A DNA stretch of 49,862 bases from Candidatus Kaiserbacteria bacterium (GCA_029288835.1 JARIGN010000034.1:1-49862), one strand, 5' to 3'. Counted from the stretch's first letter, positions 17,158 through 25,019 are shown. Translations and numbers: made by a program. Notes: generated by a model from the sequence alone, not told the origin.

Positions 17158-18238
17158 TATGATTAATTCCGACGCAAAGCTCATAGAAAATATCTTTGAC
17201 CCACAAATCGACCAGAAGCCGACGCGTGACGGCTTTGGCACGGGCACTATCGAAGCAGCAAAGGCAGAAGCCGCAGAAGGGAAGGAGCGCGTCGTGGTGC
17301 TCTGTGCTGACCTTTCTGAAAGTACACGCGCAGAGTGGTTCCAAAAGGAATTTCCTGATCGCTTTATCGAATTGGGAATCGCAGAGCAAAACATGGCTGC
17401 GACTGCCGCAGGGTTTGCGCTCGCCGGAAAGATTCCTTTCATAGCGTCCTATGCGGCTTTTTCTCCGGGAAGAAACTATGAGCAAATCCGTACCACCATC
17501 GCACTCAACCAGCAGCACGTCATCGTATGCGGCATGCATGCTGGAGTTTCGGTTGGACCAGACGGCGCAACGCACCAAATGCTCGAAGACATTGGTCTCA
17601 TGCGCATGCTTCCCAATATGACGGTCATCGCGCCCGCAGATGCTGAAGAGGCACGGAAGGCAGTAGTGGCTGCTGCCCAGTTGCATACAAAAAAAGAAGG
17701 AACTGGCGCGCCGGTGTACATTCGCTTCGGTCGCTCGCCAGTACCAGTCTTCACGACTCCTGAGACACCGTTTGAAATAGGGAAGGCGCTGACGCTCTGG
17801 GAATCAACCGGCATGGGTGCAAAAGATGCTGCTGAGGGAAGTGAAAATAAAGTACAGGGCAGGCCGAAAGTCGCGATCCTTGCTACAGGAAGCATGGCGT
17901 ATCAGGCACTTCTCGCTGCGCGCGCACTCGATACCAAAGGTATTGGTTCAATCGTTCTATCTATTCCAACCATTAAACCGCTTGATGAATCTGCAGTGCT
18001 TGCCGCTGCAAAAAAGACTGGCTATGTCGTGACCATAGAGGAGCACCAGGTGATGGGTGGGTTTGGAAGCGCTGTCGCAGAATTTTTGGGCGAGCACTAT
18101 CCGGTGCCTATGAAGCGTCTGGGTGTGCAGGACCAGTTCGGCCAGTCGGGAACGCCTGAAGAGCTCCTCGAGCATTACGGCCTCTCGCCGCTCCACATTC
18201 AGGAAGCAGTTGCGTCGCTCCTTAAAATTAAATTGTAG
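17144..18238 (+). CDS. Transketolase, C-terminal subunit
   Basis: Carries the pyrimidine-binding and C-terminal domains of transketolase. Motifs are CADLSESTRAEWF near the N-terminus, FIELGIAEQNMAATAAGFAL with the catalytic Glu of the pyrimidine domain, AAFSPGRNYEQIR, MHAGVSVGPDGATHQMLEDIGLMR, and the C-terminal Rossmann-like domain from about residue 230. 364 residues is slightly longer than the common 310-330 because of a linker around GMGAKDAAEGSENKVQGRP. The start could be ATG 17144 (14-base overlap) or ATG 17159, five codons later. Works with the preceding subunit. Confidence 0.96.
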   Translation: MNTPNMINSDAKLIENIFDPQIDQKPTRDGFGTGTIEAAKAEAAEGKERVVVLCADLSESTRAEWFQKEFPDRFIELGIAEQNMAATAAGFALAGKIPFIASYAAFSPGRNYEQIRTTIALNQQHVIVCGMHAGVSVGPDGATHQMLEDIGLMRMLPNMTVIAPADAEEARKAVVAAAQLHTKKEGTGAPVYIRFGRSPVPVFTTPETPFEIGKALTLWESTGMGAKDAAEGSENKVQGRPKVAILATGSMAYQALLAARALDTKGIGSIVLSIPTIKPLDESAVLAAAKKTGYVVTIEEHQVMGGFGSAVAEFLGEHYPVPMKRLGVQDQFGQSGTPEELLEHYGLSPLHIQEAVASLLKIKL

Positions 18239-18275
18239 AAGTCCAGAATTTGAAAACCATTAGAAACTTTTTGCT

Positions 18276-18416
18276 ATGAAGCGCATCTACATTCCTCCCG
18301 TCGTCTCACTTAGTATTATTGCGCTCGTCTCTTTGGGAGCAACTGCATTAATTTTGAATACTATCTCTAAACTGAGTGTTGAGCAGACTGCCTACATTCA
18401 GTCGGCTAATCTCTAA
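18276..18416 (+). CDS. Tiny single-span membrane peptide (46 residues), putative
   Basis: Not in the ORF track. ATG 18276 to TAA 18416 encodes MKRIYIPPVVSLSIIALVSL and continues to a short polar tail ending QSANL. One hydrophobic helix of about 22 residues follows a basic start, so it would insert in the membrane with the tail outside. It fills the otherwise empty gap after the transketolase genes and overlaps the end of the convergent RidA-like gene by four bases. The ordered layout favours a real gene, but there is no homology evidence. Confidence 0.45.
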   Translation: MKRIYIPPVVSLSIIALVSLGATALILNTISKLSVEQTAYIQSANL

Positions 18417-18835
18417 ACACTCACCGCGGCTACCACTTCAATCTCTACAAGCTGGTCTACATACCCTAATGCGTTTACGCCTAACAGCGTGGCAGCTGTC
18501 TCCTCATTCGCAAGGTCAAGGCGAACGACTTCATTCCACACGCTTGCGAGCGTAGCGGGATCATTGCTCACCACATATACCGTTATCTTCACTACTTCAT
18601 TCTTTGCAGTTCCGCTCTCTGCTCCTTCGTGGACGCTGCATTCTTGTAAGACTTTTGTAAGGTTTTCAATAACCTTTTGTGTTTGCGCGAGCACGTCACC
18701 TTTTCCAATGAGTTCGCCTTTCTCATTTAGCGGAACACCTCCTGCGGTATAAATTAACGATGAACCTTTTACCATCACGGCATGCGCATAGTGCGGTGGC
18801 TGAGAAAGGTTTGGGCTGGTGTACGGTATTTTCAT
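18413..18835 (-). CDS. RidA/YjgF-like protein lacking the usual catalytic arginine
   Basis: The start is taken as ATG at 18835 (MKIPYTSPNLSQPPHYAHAV), 140 residues; the longer ORF-track form runs into the kinase gene. RidA proteins hydrolyse reactive enamine/imine intermediates. Family features are the YAHAVMVKGSSLIYTAGGVP strand pair, the central helix QTQKVIENLTKVLQE, VVKITVYV, and the C-terminal LVEIEVVA. In active RidA an Arg precedes the last strand (A-R-x-x-V-x-V-x-x-L); here the equivalent is AATLLGVNAL, so that Arg is missing and deaminase activity is doubtful. It lies 11 bases downstream of the PfkB-type kinase and is likely in the same operon. Confidence 0.85.
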   Translation of the reverse strand: MKIPYTSPNLSQPPHYAHAVMVKGSSLIYTAGGVPLNEKGELIGKGDVLAQTQKVIENLTKVLQECSVHEGAESGTAKNEVVKITVYVVSNDPATLASVWNEVVRLDLANEETAATLLGVNALGYVDQLVEIEVVAAVSV

Positions 18836-18846
18836 GCGACTACGCG

Positions 18847-19869
18847 CTACGCGTTTAAGGTCGTGATCTTGTATGCCTCGGGAGCGCTCTTGAGGTATTC
18901 GTCGAGCTGGGCGCGCGTGATGAGGCCGCGCTGCGCACCGACATCCTGTACGACGCACATTGAATTGATCGGGCCCCACAAAAGCGCTTCACGGAGGGGA
19001 AGTCCGAGCGCAAGCGCGGCCGAGACGCTCGAGGCGAACGCGTCGCCTGCACCGGTGCGCTCATACGGCGCCTTTTGGTCGGGATACATCGGTACCACGA
19101 GCATTTCGTTTCCGTCGAAGGCATATGCGCCATGCGTGCCGTCGGTGATGGCGATGATTTTTGGACCGAGGGCCTTGAGCCCCTTGAGCAAAGTAGGAAT
19201 CTCTTCATGAGGCGTCAGTTTCAAGATGCGTTCCGCTTCTTCTTTGTTTACGACAAAGAGTTCACTACGCTCATAAATTGCTTTCAGTGCTTCCACTCCC
19301 ATGTTCATCTGGAATGTACCTGGCTGGAAGGTAAGCTTACTTTCCGGATGCTGCGCAAAAAACTCCTCAAGCTTTAGGTGAAAGGGAAGCGAATGCTCAG
19401 ACAGGGAAGAGAGATAGATCCATTTCGGGCTCGTGCTTGGGCCGTTAGCAGTGGTTGGGGGAATAGCAGGAGGCTGGTAGTCAAACTCCGTGTGCTTCAC
19501 GAGGATGGTGCGGTCGCTTTCATACCACAACACAAAATGGTGGTTTGTCTCTTTTCCGTCTTCCTGCACCATGTAGCGAGTATCAACGCCATTGGAGGCG
19601 AGGGTAGTGAGGCACTCGTCGCCGAGCGCGTCTTTTCCGACGTACGCGTTTAGACCAGATTTTAGGCCAAGGCGGGCAGCAGAGACCGCGGCGTTTGCGG
19701 CATTACCAACAGCCGGCATCGGTATCGCATAGTCATACGGTATCTTATCGCCCCATGACATCGCGAGTTCTTGCGCGCCGTCAGGCTTGGTAATAATTTC
19801 TGCTTCACGCAAACGGATAAACGGCTCGGTGACTATGTCCCCTATCGCCAAAAAATCAAGTTGTTCCAT
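18847..19869 (-). CDS. PfkB-family carbohydrate kinase
   Basis: ATP-dependent sugar kinase of the ribokinase fold, 340 residues. Visible are the N-terminal substrate/glycine segment MPAVGNAANAAVSAARLGLKSGLNAYVGKDALG, LFVVNKEEAERIL before the ATP site, and the signature ERTGAGDAFASSVSAALALGLPL with the catalytic Asp and anion hole GAGD. The exact substrate (ribose, fructose 6-phosphate, adenosine, other) cannot be read from sequence. Its place opposite class I aldolase and next to pentose phosphate genes suggests a sugar or sugar-phosphate. Transcribed divergently from the aldolase gene with abutting -10 boxes, and followed by the RidA-like gene. Confidence 0.93.
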   Translation of the reverse strand: MEQLDFLAIGDIVTEPFIRLREAEIITKPDGAQELAMSWGDKIPYDYAIPMPAVGNAANAAVSAARLGLKSGLNAYVGKDALGDECLTTLASNGVDTRYMVQEDGKETNHHFVLWYESDRTILVKHTEFDYQPPAIPPTTANGPSTSPKWIYLSSLSEHSLPFHLKLEEFFAQHPESKLTFQPGTFQMNMGVEALKAIYERSELFVVNKEEAERILKLTPHEEIPTLLKGLKALGPKIIAITDGTHGAYAFDGNEMLVVPMYPDQKAPYERTGAGDAFASSVSAALALGLPLREALLWGPINSMCVVQDVGAQRGLITRAQLDEYLKSAPEAYKITTLNA

Positions 19870-19877
19870 ACTTCCCT

Positions 19878-19895
19878 ATCCTAGCATGCTAGAAT
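19878..19895. promoter_or_regulatory. Back-to-back divergent extended -10 boxes (kinase / aldolase)
   Basis: On the plus strand TG-C-TAGAAT (19887-19895) is six bases from the aldolase ATG. On the minus strand TG-C-TAGGAT (19886-19878) is eight bases from the kinase ATG. The two 9-mers abut exactly, forming the palindromic centre CTAGCATGCTAG. Each -35 position would lie inside the other gene. Both messages should be leaderless, and only one polymerase could occupy the site at a time. Confidence 0.65.
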
Positions 19896-19901
19896 TAAGA
19901 C

Positions 19902-20930
19902 ATGTTTGATCTTTCGGAAGTGGCTCGAGGCTTAGTGGCGCCAGGCAAGGGAATCCTTGCGGCGGATGAAAGTAATAAAAGCGCTGATGAAAAGCGTTTG
20001 GCGCAGTATGGCATTCCGGTAGGGCCGGAGATGCGTCGCCAGTTCCGCGACATGCTCCTCGAAACACCAGAGATAGAGAAGTATCTCTCAGGGGTCATTC
20101 TTTTTTCTGAAACACTCGACCAGAAAGACGATGAAGACGGTCTCTACTTCCCTGAGTCGCTCAAAAAGCGCGGCATCCTTCCGGGCATAAAGGTGGATGA
20201 AGGCCTGGAGCCGTTTCCGGACAGTCCTGAGGAGACCATCACCAAGGGCCTTGTGGGCCTCGAAGAGCGTGTGCTTGAGTTTAAGAACAAGCACCACCCG
20301 GGCTTCACGAAATGGCGAGCCGCGATCACGATAGACGGCGACCGCCTCCCAACTACCCGCGCGCTTGTGGAAAACGCAAAGCGGCTCGCCATCTATGCCA
20401 ATGAAGTCCAAAAGGCAGGCATGGTGCCAATAGTCGAGCCGGAAGTTTTGCTTGATGGCAACCACAGCCGCCTTCGCTGCCGTGAAGTCATCACCAAAAC
20501 CATGCAGGCGCTCATCGCTGCCATGGAAGACCAGGCAGTCGATATGGGCGCCGTCATCATCAAGACCTCCATGGCGCTTTCCGGAAAAGGAAAAGACGGG
20601 GAAGGCAAAAATGGCAGCGTGCATGCGGACACCCCTGAAGAAGTAGCAGAAGACACGCTCGGTGCGCTGATGGAAGCTGTTCCGGCAATAATTCCCGGCA
20701 TCGTTTTTCTTTCTGGAGGGCAGTCACCGGACGAAGCCATCGCAAATCTCGCAGCTATCACGAAAGCAGCGCATGCAAAAAATGTCCCATGGCCACTCAC
20801 CTACTCGTTTGCCCGCGCGTTTCAGGAAGAAGCGCTCATCGCTTGGGCCGGAAAGCACGAAAACGTGCCTGCTGCACGCGAAGCATTCCTTAAACGTCTC
20901 GAACAGGCCTCCGCAGCGTTGGTTGGGTAG
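19902..20930 (+). CDS. Fructose-bisphosphate aldolase, class I
   Basis: Cleaves or forms fructose 1,6-bisphosphate by a Schiff-base mechanism without metal. The N-terminus LVAPGKGILAADESNKSADEK is diagnostic of the animal/plant-like class I family. VILFSETLDQ, the glycerone-phosphate segment and IVEPEVLLDGNH follow, with the Schiff-base Lys in VIIKTSMALSG and FLSGGQSPDEA in the phosphate region. 342 residues, normal length. Paired divergently with a PfkB-type kinase through a shared promoter region, giving a possible upper-glycolysis or pentose interconversion unit. Confidence 0.96.
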   Translation: MFDLSEVARGLVAPGKGILAADESNKSADEKRLAQYGIPVGPEMRRQFRDMLLETPEIEKYLSGVILFSETLDQKDDEDGLYFPESLKKRGILPGIKVDEGLEPFPDSPEETITKGLVGLEERVLEFKNKHHPGFTKWRAAITIDGDRLPTTRALVENAKRLAIYANEVQKAGMVPIVEPEVLLDGNHSRLRCREVITKTMQALIAAMEDQAVDMGAVIIKTSMALSGKGKDGEGKNGSVHADTPEEVAEDTLGALMEAVPAIIPGIVFLSGGQSPDEAIANLAAITKAAHAKNVPWPLTYSFARAFQEEALIAWAGKHENVPAAREAFLKRLEQASAALVG

Positions 20931-20976
20931 TGTTACGTAGTCGTGGGATAACTCCTTGCACGTCTTTTATATACGC

Positions 20977-20982
20977 TACAAT
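20977..20982 (+). promoter_or_regulatory. -10 box TACAAT before the first surface cassette
   Basis: TACAAT is followed by nine bases (AAGAAGAGT) and ATG 20992. This supports the downstream ATG rather than the TTG at 20956 given in the ORF track, which lies upstream of the box. Confidence 0.5.
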
Positions 20983-20991
20983 AAGAAGAGT

Positions 20992-21951
20992 ATGGGCAGG
21001 CTCACAAAAGCACAGATTGGGGCGATGGTTGCGCTCGTGGTTATTATTGCGTGCCTGGTGGCAGTCTATTTTTTTCACGCACCCAAAGCATCTCCTTCAG
21101 TTTCAAATGGAATAGGAAAGGTGGGCGTTTACATGAGCTATTATCCGGTCGGCTTGCTTTATTCAACAGCCCTCTCTACATCTTCTACCCCTACTCTGTA
21201 TGCAGTGCCTCACGCACCAAATAAACTGGTACTCGGCATGGCAGGCGATGCCTCTACCACCTACTACCTTATTTTGGGAGCAGATCAGCTGCATTCTGAT
21301 CTCTTCATGTCGCATGCAAGTGATCCAAATCAGCCTCTTTTGCAGCTCACGCATTCGCAAACGCTTAAAGCAAATCTCACCTATGACCCGGGCTCGCATA
21401 TGGTGGCGTACCAGTCTGTGCCACTCGCAAAAAATACAAATATGTTCAGTACGCTTCCGTGGGAGGTTACTTTGTATAATACGTATACTAATAAAGAGGT
21501 TGCACTTCAGTCTGGAACGAAACCGCTTCTTATTGCGGGAGGTCAGTATATATACTATCTAGCAACCTCAACGGTGAATGTTACGGGCATAAATGCTCAC
21601 TCGGCTTCGAAAGTAGTTCTCCAAAACGCTCGGTTTAATACTGCTTATGCTTTCGATCCAAAAACGTATATGCTTGCGCTCTATAACCCGACCTCGCAGA
21701 GCATCAATTATTTTGATATGCACGGAGTTGATACCGCAAAATACCTTTCTTCTGAATCAGTCGCATTTTATCCAACCTCCATACTCATTGACGGCAACAC
21801 TACCCTAATTGCTGGGCCAATTAAAGGAGATTTGAAACATTTCCTCATACAAACTATACGGGGAAATACAGTTAGTACGCCGATACAGCTCGCAACACCG
21901 CAGCCTGGTTTGATTCCTCAGAATCTTACGCTCTTATCCTCATCTTCCTGA
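20992..21951 (+). CDS. Membrane-anchored propeller-like protein, surface cassette 1 (partner A)
   Basis: 320 residues from ATG 20992. A short basic N-terminus (MGRLTKAQIG) precedes one membrane helix (about 9-28, MVALVVIIACLVAVYFF), with the rest predicted outside. The ectodomain has repeated beta-strand segments: LVLGMAGDASTTYYLILGAD, LKANLTYDPGSHMVAYQSV, PLLIAGGQYIYYLATS, NYFDMHGVDTAKYLSSESV, IAGPIKGD. It is clearly paralogous to 30960-31901 (HLSYDPASHMVTYAVV, YYDIHFKDSIKYLKSESI) and more distantly to 26620-27543. Each paralog directly precedes a secreted Ig-like protein gene, here two bases away. No catalytic motif seen; probably a structural or anchoring partner. Confidence 0.85.
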   Translation: MGRLTKAQIGAMVALVVIIACLVAVYFFHAPKASPSVSNGIGKVGVYMSYYPVGLLYSTALSTSSTPTLYAVPHAPNKLVLGMAGDASTTYYLILGADQLHSDLFMSHASDPNQPLLQLTHSQTLKANLTYDPGSHMVAYQSVPLAKNTNMFSTLPWEVTLYNTYTNKEVALQSGTKPLLIAGGQYIYYLATSTVNVTGINAHSASKVVLQNARFNTAYAFDPKTYMLALYNPTSQSINYFDMHGVDTAKYLSSESVAFYPTSILIDGNTTLIAGPIKGDLKHFLIQTIRGNTVSTPIQLATPQPGLIPQNLTLLSSSS

Positions 21952-21953
21952 TT

Positions 21954-23900
21954 ATGAACTTTTTACAAACACAGCATATGAAATGGCTTTTCATCCTTGG
22001 GATCATGGCATCACTTTTTTTCGCAGGAGTAGTACATGCTGCCTCGTATAACTACATCCCAAATGGTGAGACTTCATCCTATTATACGTCGCAGCCACCG
22101 ATGACCGATACTTGTACTGATGCGTATGGAACCTATCATAATGGTGGGTCGCCAATTGGTATTGGGGGGTGTTACTACCCAAATGGTTCTGATTCTTGGG
22201 GAGATCCTCCAGGAACTATTAGTCCTGTATCCACTTATCCAGCATATGGCACTTCATGTGCAGCGGATGCGGCAACGCTTGGTATATCTACCACCCAGAC
22301 CTCCTACTGCGCAGACACTACTCTCAATTATGTGCAACCCTATGTATACATACAGTGGCTTGGTGGACCACAGTCGAGTGGATACGCCCAAGTAGGCATC
22401 AACCACTTCAGAACTTTTAGTTATAGCGACCCTTCTAACTCAAATGCAAGCCAGGGAGTGGCATATTCCTGTGTAAATAATCCTTCACAAAGTGATTATT
22501 GTACGGTTTATGTAAACACCGTAGCGGCAACGCTCCCCGCACCAACCGCTACTCTCGCAGCAAACCCGAGCACTATCACGGCCGGGGGTACGACCTCGCT
22601 CACCTGGAGCCAGACCAATGCAACCTCATGCTCTATTGATAACGGAGTCGGGGCCGTAACCGGCAGCAGCGGAACGGTCTCGGTCAGTCCTGGAGCGACC
22701 ACTACGTATACGATTACCTGTTCCAACTCCCAAGGTTCAGCAACCGCCCCTGCAACGGTAACAGTGACTCCTGCACCCCAGCCTACCGACACTCTCACGA
22801 TTAATGGTTCAACAAACGTGATAGTCTATAACAATACTGCCGTAACGCTGGCCTGGGGGGCGCAAAATGCAACAAGCTGCAGCATTAGCCCGAGTGTAGG
22901 GACGGTCTCTGCGTCCGGTGGCTCACAGCAAGTCACGCCGCCAAGTAACACGACCACTACCTATACCATCACCTGTACTGGCGCGACGGGCACTACGCCT
23001 GCCACCGCCACTGCACAGGTAACGACTGTTCAGGAAACCTCACCAACCGGCCTCTCCGCAGCCTGCAGCGCTGACGGCACGAGTGTCACGCTCTCGTGGG
23101 CTCCGACAACGGGCGCGGTAAACTATAACGTGCGCCTCGATGACGTGAGCGAGACAAAGACCAGTTCCTGTGCCTTTAACTGGGTATGTAGCTCGCCCCC
23201 TGACTACTACAATAACTACTACACGCCAACCTCCGTGTCATACCCAACCACTCCCGGTGATACCTATAATTGGTGGGTAGACTCCGGAAGCTCGAGCTAT
23301 ACCACGGTCGTGAACGGTCTTGTCTGTAAGGCACCACCGTCTCCTGCGCCGAGCTGCTCCATCACCGCAAATAATGCTTCTTCCGTTACTATTGCTCCAG
23401 GGCAGTCGGCAAATATCGCATGGTCTTCCACTAATACGAAGTCGTGCACCGCAACGGCACCGTCGAGCGGTTTCAGCACCGGCAATGCCGTATCAGGAAG
23501 TGCTTCCACCGGCGCGCTCAGCACATCTGGTACCTATCCGTATGACATTTCATGTCTCGGCAATGACGGCTCGACCTGTAATGCGACCGTCGCAAATGTC
23601 ATTGTTTCTGGGCCTTCAGCGACCCTCACGGCAAATCCAACCCGCGTCGCTAAAGGCGGCACAACCGCGCTTTCTTGGAGCTCCACGAACGCAACAAGCT
23701 GCTCCATTACGCGAAACGGTGTAGCATGGACGACCCCAGGAACTGGTTCAGGTTCTGCCTCGCTCACTGGCACCAACGTTACGGATACCTCACCTCTCAC
23801 TACCCAGACTACCTACAAGCTCACCTGTACGGATGCCTACAGCAACAGTTCCAACGCGTCGGTTACGGTTAATGTGGCGCCAAACTTCCTTAACTTCTAG
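21954..23900 (+). CDS. Secreted Cys-containing Ig-like protein, surface cassette 1 (partner B)
   Basis: 648 residues. Signal peptide MNFLQTQHMKWLFILGIMAS...VVHAA. An N-terminal Tyr/Gly/Cys-rich region of about 170 residues precedes several Ig-like beta-sandwich repeats, each of the form ANPSTITAGGTTSLTWS...TSCSI...YTITC. The paired cysteines probably form intradomain disulfides. A fibronectin-like segment (about 360-460, TGLSAACSADGTSVTLSWAP) lies in the middle. The C-terminus is NVAPNFLNF, matching NIVPSFTNF and NIIPGYSNF of the two paralogous secreted proteins. No LPXTG or membrane anchor. Probably surface-retained through the preceding membrane protein or that terminal motif; this is inference. 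Confidence 0.87.
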   Translation: MNFLQTQHMKWLFILGIMASLFFAGVVHAASYNYIPNGETSSYYTSQPPMTDTCTDAYGTYHNGGSPIGIGGCYYPNGSDSWGDPPGTISPVSTYPAYGTSCAADAATLGISTTQTSYCADTTLNYVQPYVYIQWLGGPQSSGYAQVGINHFRTFSYSDPSNSNASQGVAYSCVNNPSQSDYCTVYVNTVAATLPAPTATLAANPSTITAGGTTSLTWSQTNATSCSIDNGVGAVTGSSGTVSVSPGATTTYTITCSNSQGSATAPATVTVTPAPQPTDTLTINGSTNVIVYNNTAVTLAWGAQNATSCSISPSVGTVSASGGSQQVTPPSNTTTTYTITCTGATGTTPATATAQVTTVQETSPTGLSAACSADGTSVTLSWAPTTGAVNYNVRLDDVSETKTSSCAFNWVCSSPPDYYNNYYTPTSVSYPTTPGDTYNWWVDSGSSSYTTVVNGLVCKAPPSPAPSCSITANNASSVTIAPGQSANIAWSSTNTKSCTATAPSSGFSTGNAVSGSASTGALSTSGTYPYDISCLGNDGSTCNATVANVIVSGPSATLTANPTRVAKGGTTALSWSSTNATSCSITRNGVAWTTPGTGSGSASLTGTNVTDTSPLTTQTTYKLTCTDAYSNSSNASVTVNVAPNFLNF

Positions 23901-23960
23901 GCTTGCATTTCCGCCGATTTTCAGGCATACTCCATGCACTATCCACGTTAAGAAAAAGGC

Positions 23961-24599
23961 ATGATTACGTTAACCGCAACACCACGCACCATCACCGGCA
24001 AGACTTCGAGCCGCCTCGCAAAGGAGGGGCAGATGCCTGCAGTTGTCTATGGCCCAAAGCAGGAGACGGTCTCAATCTCTCTTCCCGTCCTCGAATTCAA
24101 GCGCATCCTCCGTGAGGAAGGCGAGTCGAGCGTCATTGAGCTTTCTGGTGTTACCAAGGCTCCGCTCCAGGTCCTCATCCACGAGGTAGATCGTGACCCT
24201 GTCACCGGCCAGCCACGCCATGCAGACCTCTACGCTATCGAGAAGGGCGCAAAGGTTGAGATTTCTATCCCTATTTCCTTCATCGGCGAAGCTCCAGCGG
24301 TGAAGCTGGGTGCAAATATCGTAAAGGTGATGCACGAGCTCCCAATTGAGGCAGAAGCGGCAGACCTTCCGCACGAAATCGAGGTAGACATTTCAAGCCT
24401 TGAGAATTTTGGCGACCAGGTCCACGTGAGCGACATCAAGCTTCCAAAGGGAGTCGTTGCGACGGTTGAAGCAGAGGAGGTCGTTGCGCTCGCGCAGGAA
24501 ACCCATGAGGAAGTTGAGGCAGACACTGCTGCTCCTGACATGGACGCTATCGAAGTAGAGCAGAAGGGCAAGGGCGAAGTGGAATCAACGGAGGAATAG
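23961..24599 (+). CDS. rplY: 50S ribosomal protein L25 (CTC/TL5 type)
   Basis: Binds 5S rRNA in the large subunit. The N-terminal L25 domain begins ITLTATPRTITGKTSSRLAKEGQMPAVVYGP, followed by VLIHEVDRDPVTGQPRHADLYAI and the beta-rich TL5/CTC C-terminal domain (KVEISIPISFIGEAPAVKLGA, LPHEIEVDISSLENFGD). It ends in an acidic tail (EVEQKGKGEVESTEE). 212 residues fits the long form. AAGAAAAAGG upstream is a reasonable ribosome binding site. The last two codons and the stop lie inside the 5' arm of a long hairpin (24591-24679). Confidence 0.96.
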   Translation: MITLTATPRTITGKTSSRLAKEGQMPAVVYGPKQETVSISLPVLEFKRILREEGESSVIELSGVTKAPLQVLIHEVDRDPVTGQPRHADLYAIEKGAKVEISIPISFIGEAPAVKLGANIVKVMHELPIEAEAADLPHEIEVDISSLENFGDQVHVSDIKLPKGVVATVEAEEVVALAQETHEEVEADTAAPDMDAIEVEQKGKGEVESTEE

Positions 24600-24679
24600 C
24601 AAAACACACCTTTGAAGTGTGCGCTCCAGGCCGCTAGGCCAAATCTTACACACCTCAAAGGTGTGTTTTGCTATTCCTC
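24591..24679 (+). repeat. Long hairpin with conserved 27-nt core, copy 1 (3' end of rplY)
   Basis: A perfect 25-bp stem (24591-24615 with 24655-24679), extended by GTGTG/CACAC, encloses a 27-nt core at 24622-24648. The core reads CGCTCCA, then GGCC-GCTA-GGCC (a mini stem-loop), then AAATCTTA. The 5' arm contains the last two codons and TAG stop of rplY. The same core occurs in 25020-25110 (minus) and 47589-47671, with arms of unrelated sequence. It may double as a terminator, but lacks a separate T-tract. Confidence 0.9.
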
Positions 24680-24707
24680 TCTCGAGCTTGCAAGTTATTT
24701 AGAGAAA

Positions 24708-24737
24708 ACAAAAAGCCGGCGAGAGCCGGCTTTTTGT
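24708..24737. terminator. Bidirectional intrinsic terminator
   Basis: ACAAAAAGCCGGC and GCCGGCTTTTTGT (13 bp) flank a GAGA tetraloop. The A and T tracts make it work in both directions: after rplY on the plus strand and after the tRNA-like gene on the minus strand. Confidence 0.85.
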
Positions 24738-24781
24738 AAGTTTCACTCCGCATGATTATGCGTGAGCAACCCTCATCAAGG
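24738..24781 (+). repeat. Inverted, permuted partial copy of the neighbouring tRNA-like gene
   Basis: Contains AAGTTTCACTCCG, a small hairpin CGCAT-GATT-ATGCG, then GAGCAACCCTCATCAAG. The minus-strand tRNA-like gene (24824-24893) has the same two blocks in the opposite order and contiguous: GAGCTAACCCTCATCAAG then TTTCGCTCCG. So this is a near-exact copy on the other strand with block order swapped and a hairpin between the blocks. Confidence 0.75.
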
Positions 24782-24823
24782 CTAATAGTATTCCTGAGAG
24801 AATGGACTGTCAATATTGTGCGG

Positions 24824-24893
24824 TGCCGGCAGAGGGATTCGAACCCTCGGAGCGAAACTTGATGAGGGTTAGCTCTACACCATGCTGCCGGCT
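24824..24893 (-). tRNA. Atypical tRNA-like gene, possibly CAU anticodon
   Basis: On the minus strand GCCGGCA pairs with TGCCGGC (7-bp acceptor stem) and the T-arm is canonical (GAGGG-TTCGAAT-CCCTC), so a tRNA origin is likely. The rest is odd. Only 14 nt lie between acceptor and anticodon arm, giving a D-arm reduced to about GC...GC. The anticodon stem around CTCATCA (CAU, Met/Ile2-like) has only three good pairs. Total length is 69 nt and CCA is not encoded (ACCG follows). It may be a degenerate or minimal tRNA, or a tRNA-like RNA. Blocks of it are copied on the other strand nearby. Confidence 0.5.
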
Positions 24894-25019
24894 TACTCTA
24901 ACCGTACGAAATTTCTTTTCAATAAATCATCAAAAAGTCCTAAAGTTTCCCTGAGTTTTATATTGGAAAAAGAAAACACAGCGACCAGAAGAATAGAAGT
25001 GGTAGCAGGCACGTAGGTT

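Noticed and set aside
24591-24679. Integron attC site or MITE
   Set aside because: attC sites conserve the outer ends and vary in the centre; here the centre is conserved and the arms vary. MITEs would share arm sequences and target duplications, which are absent.
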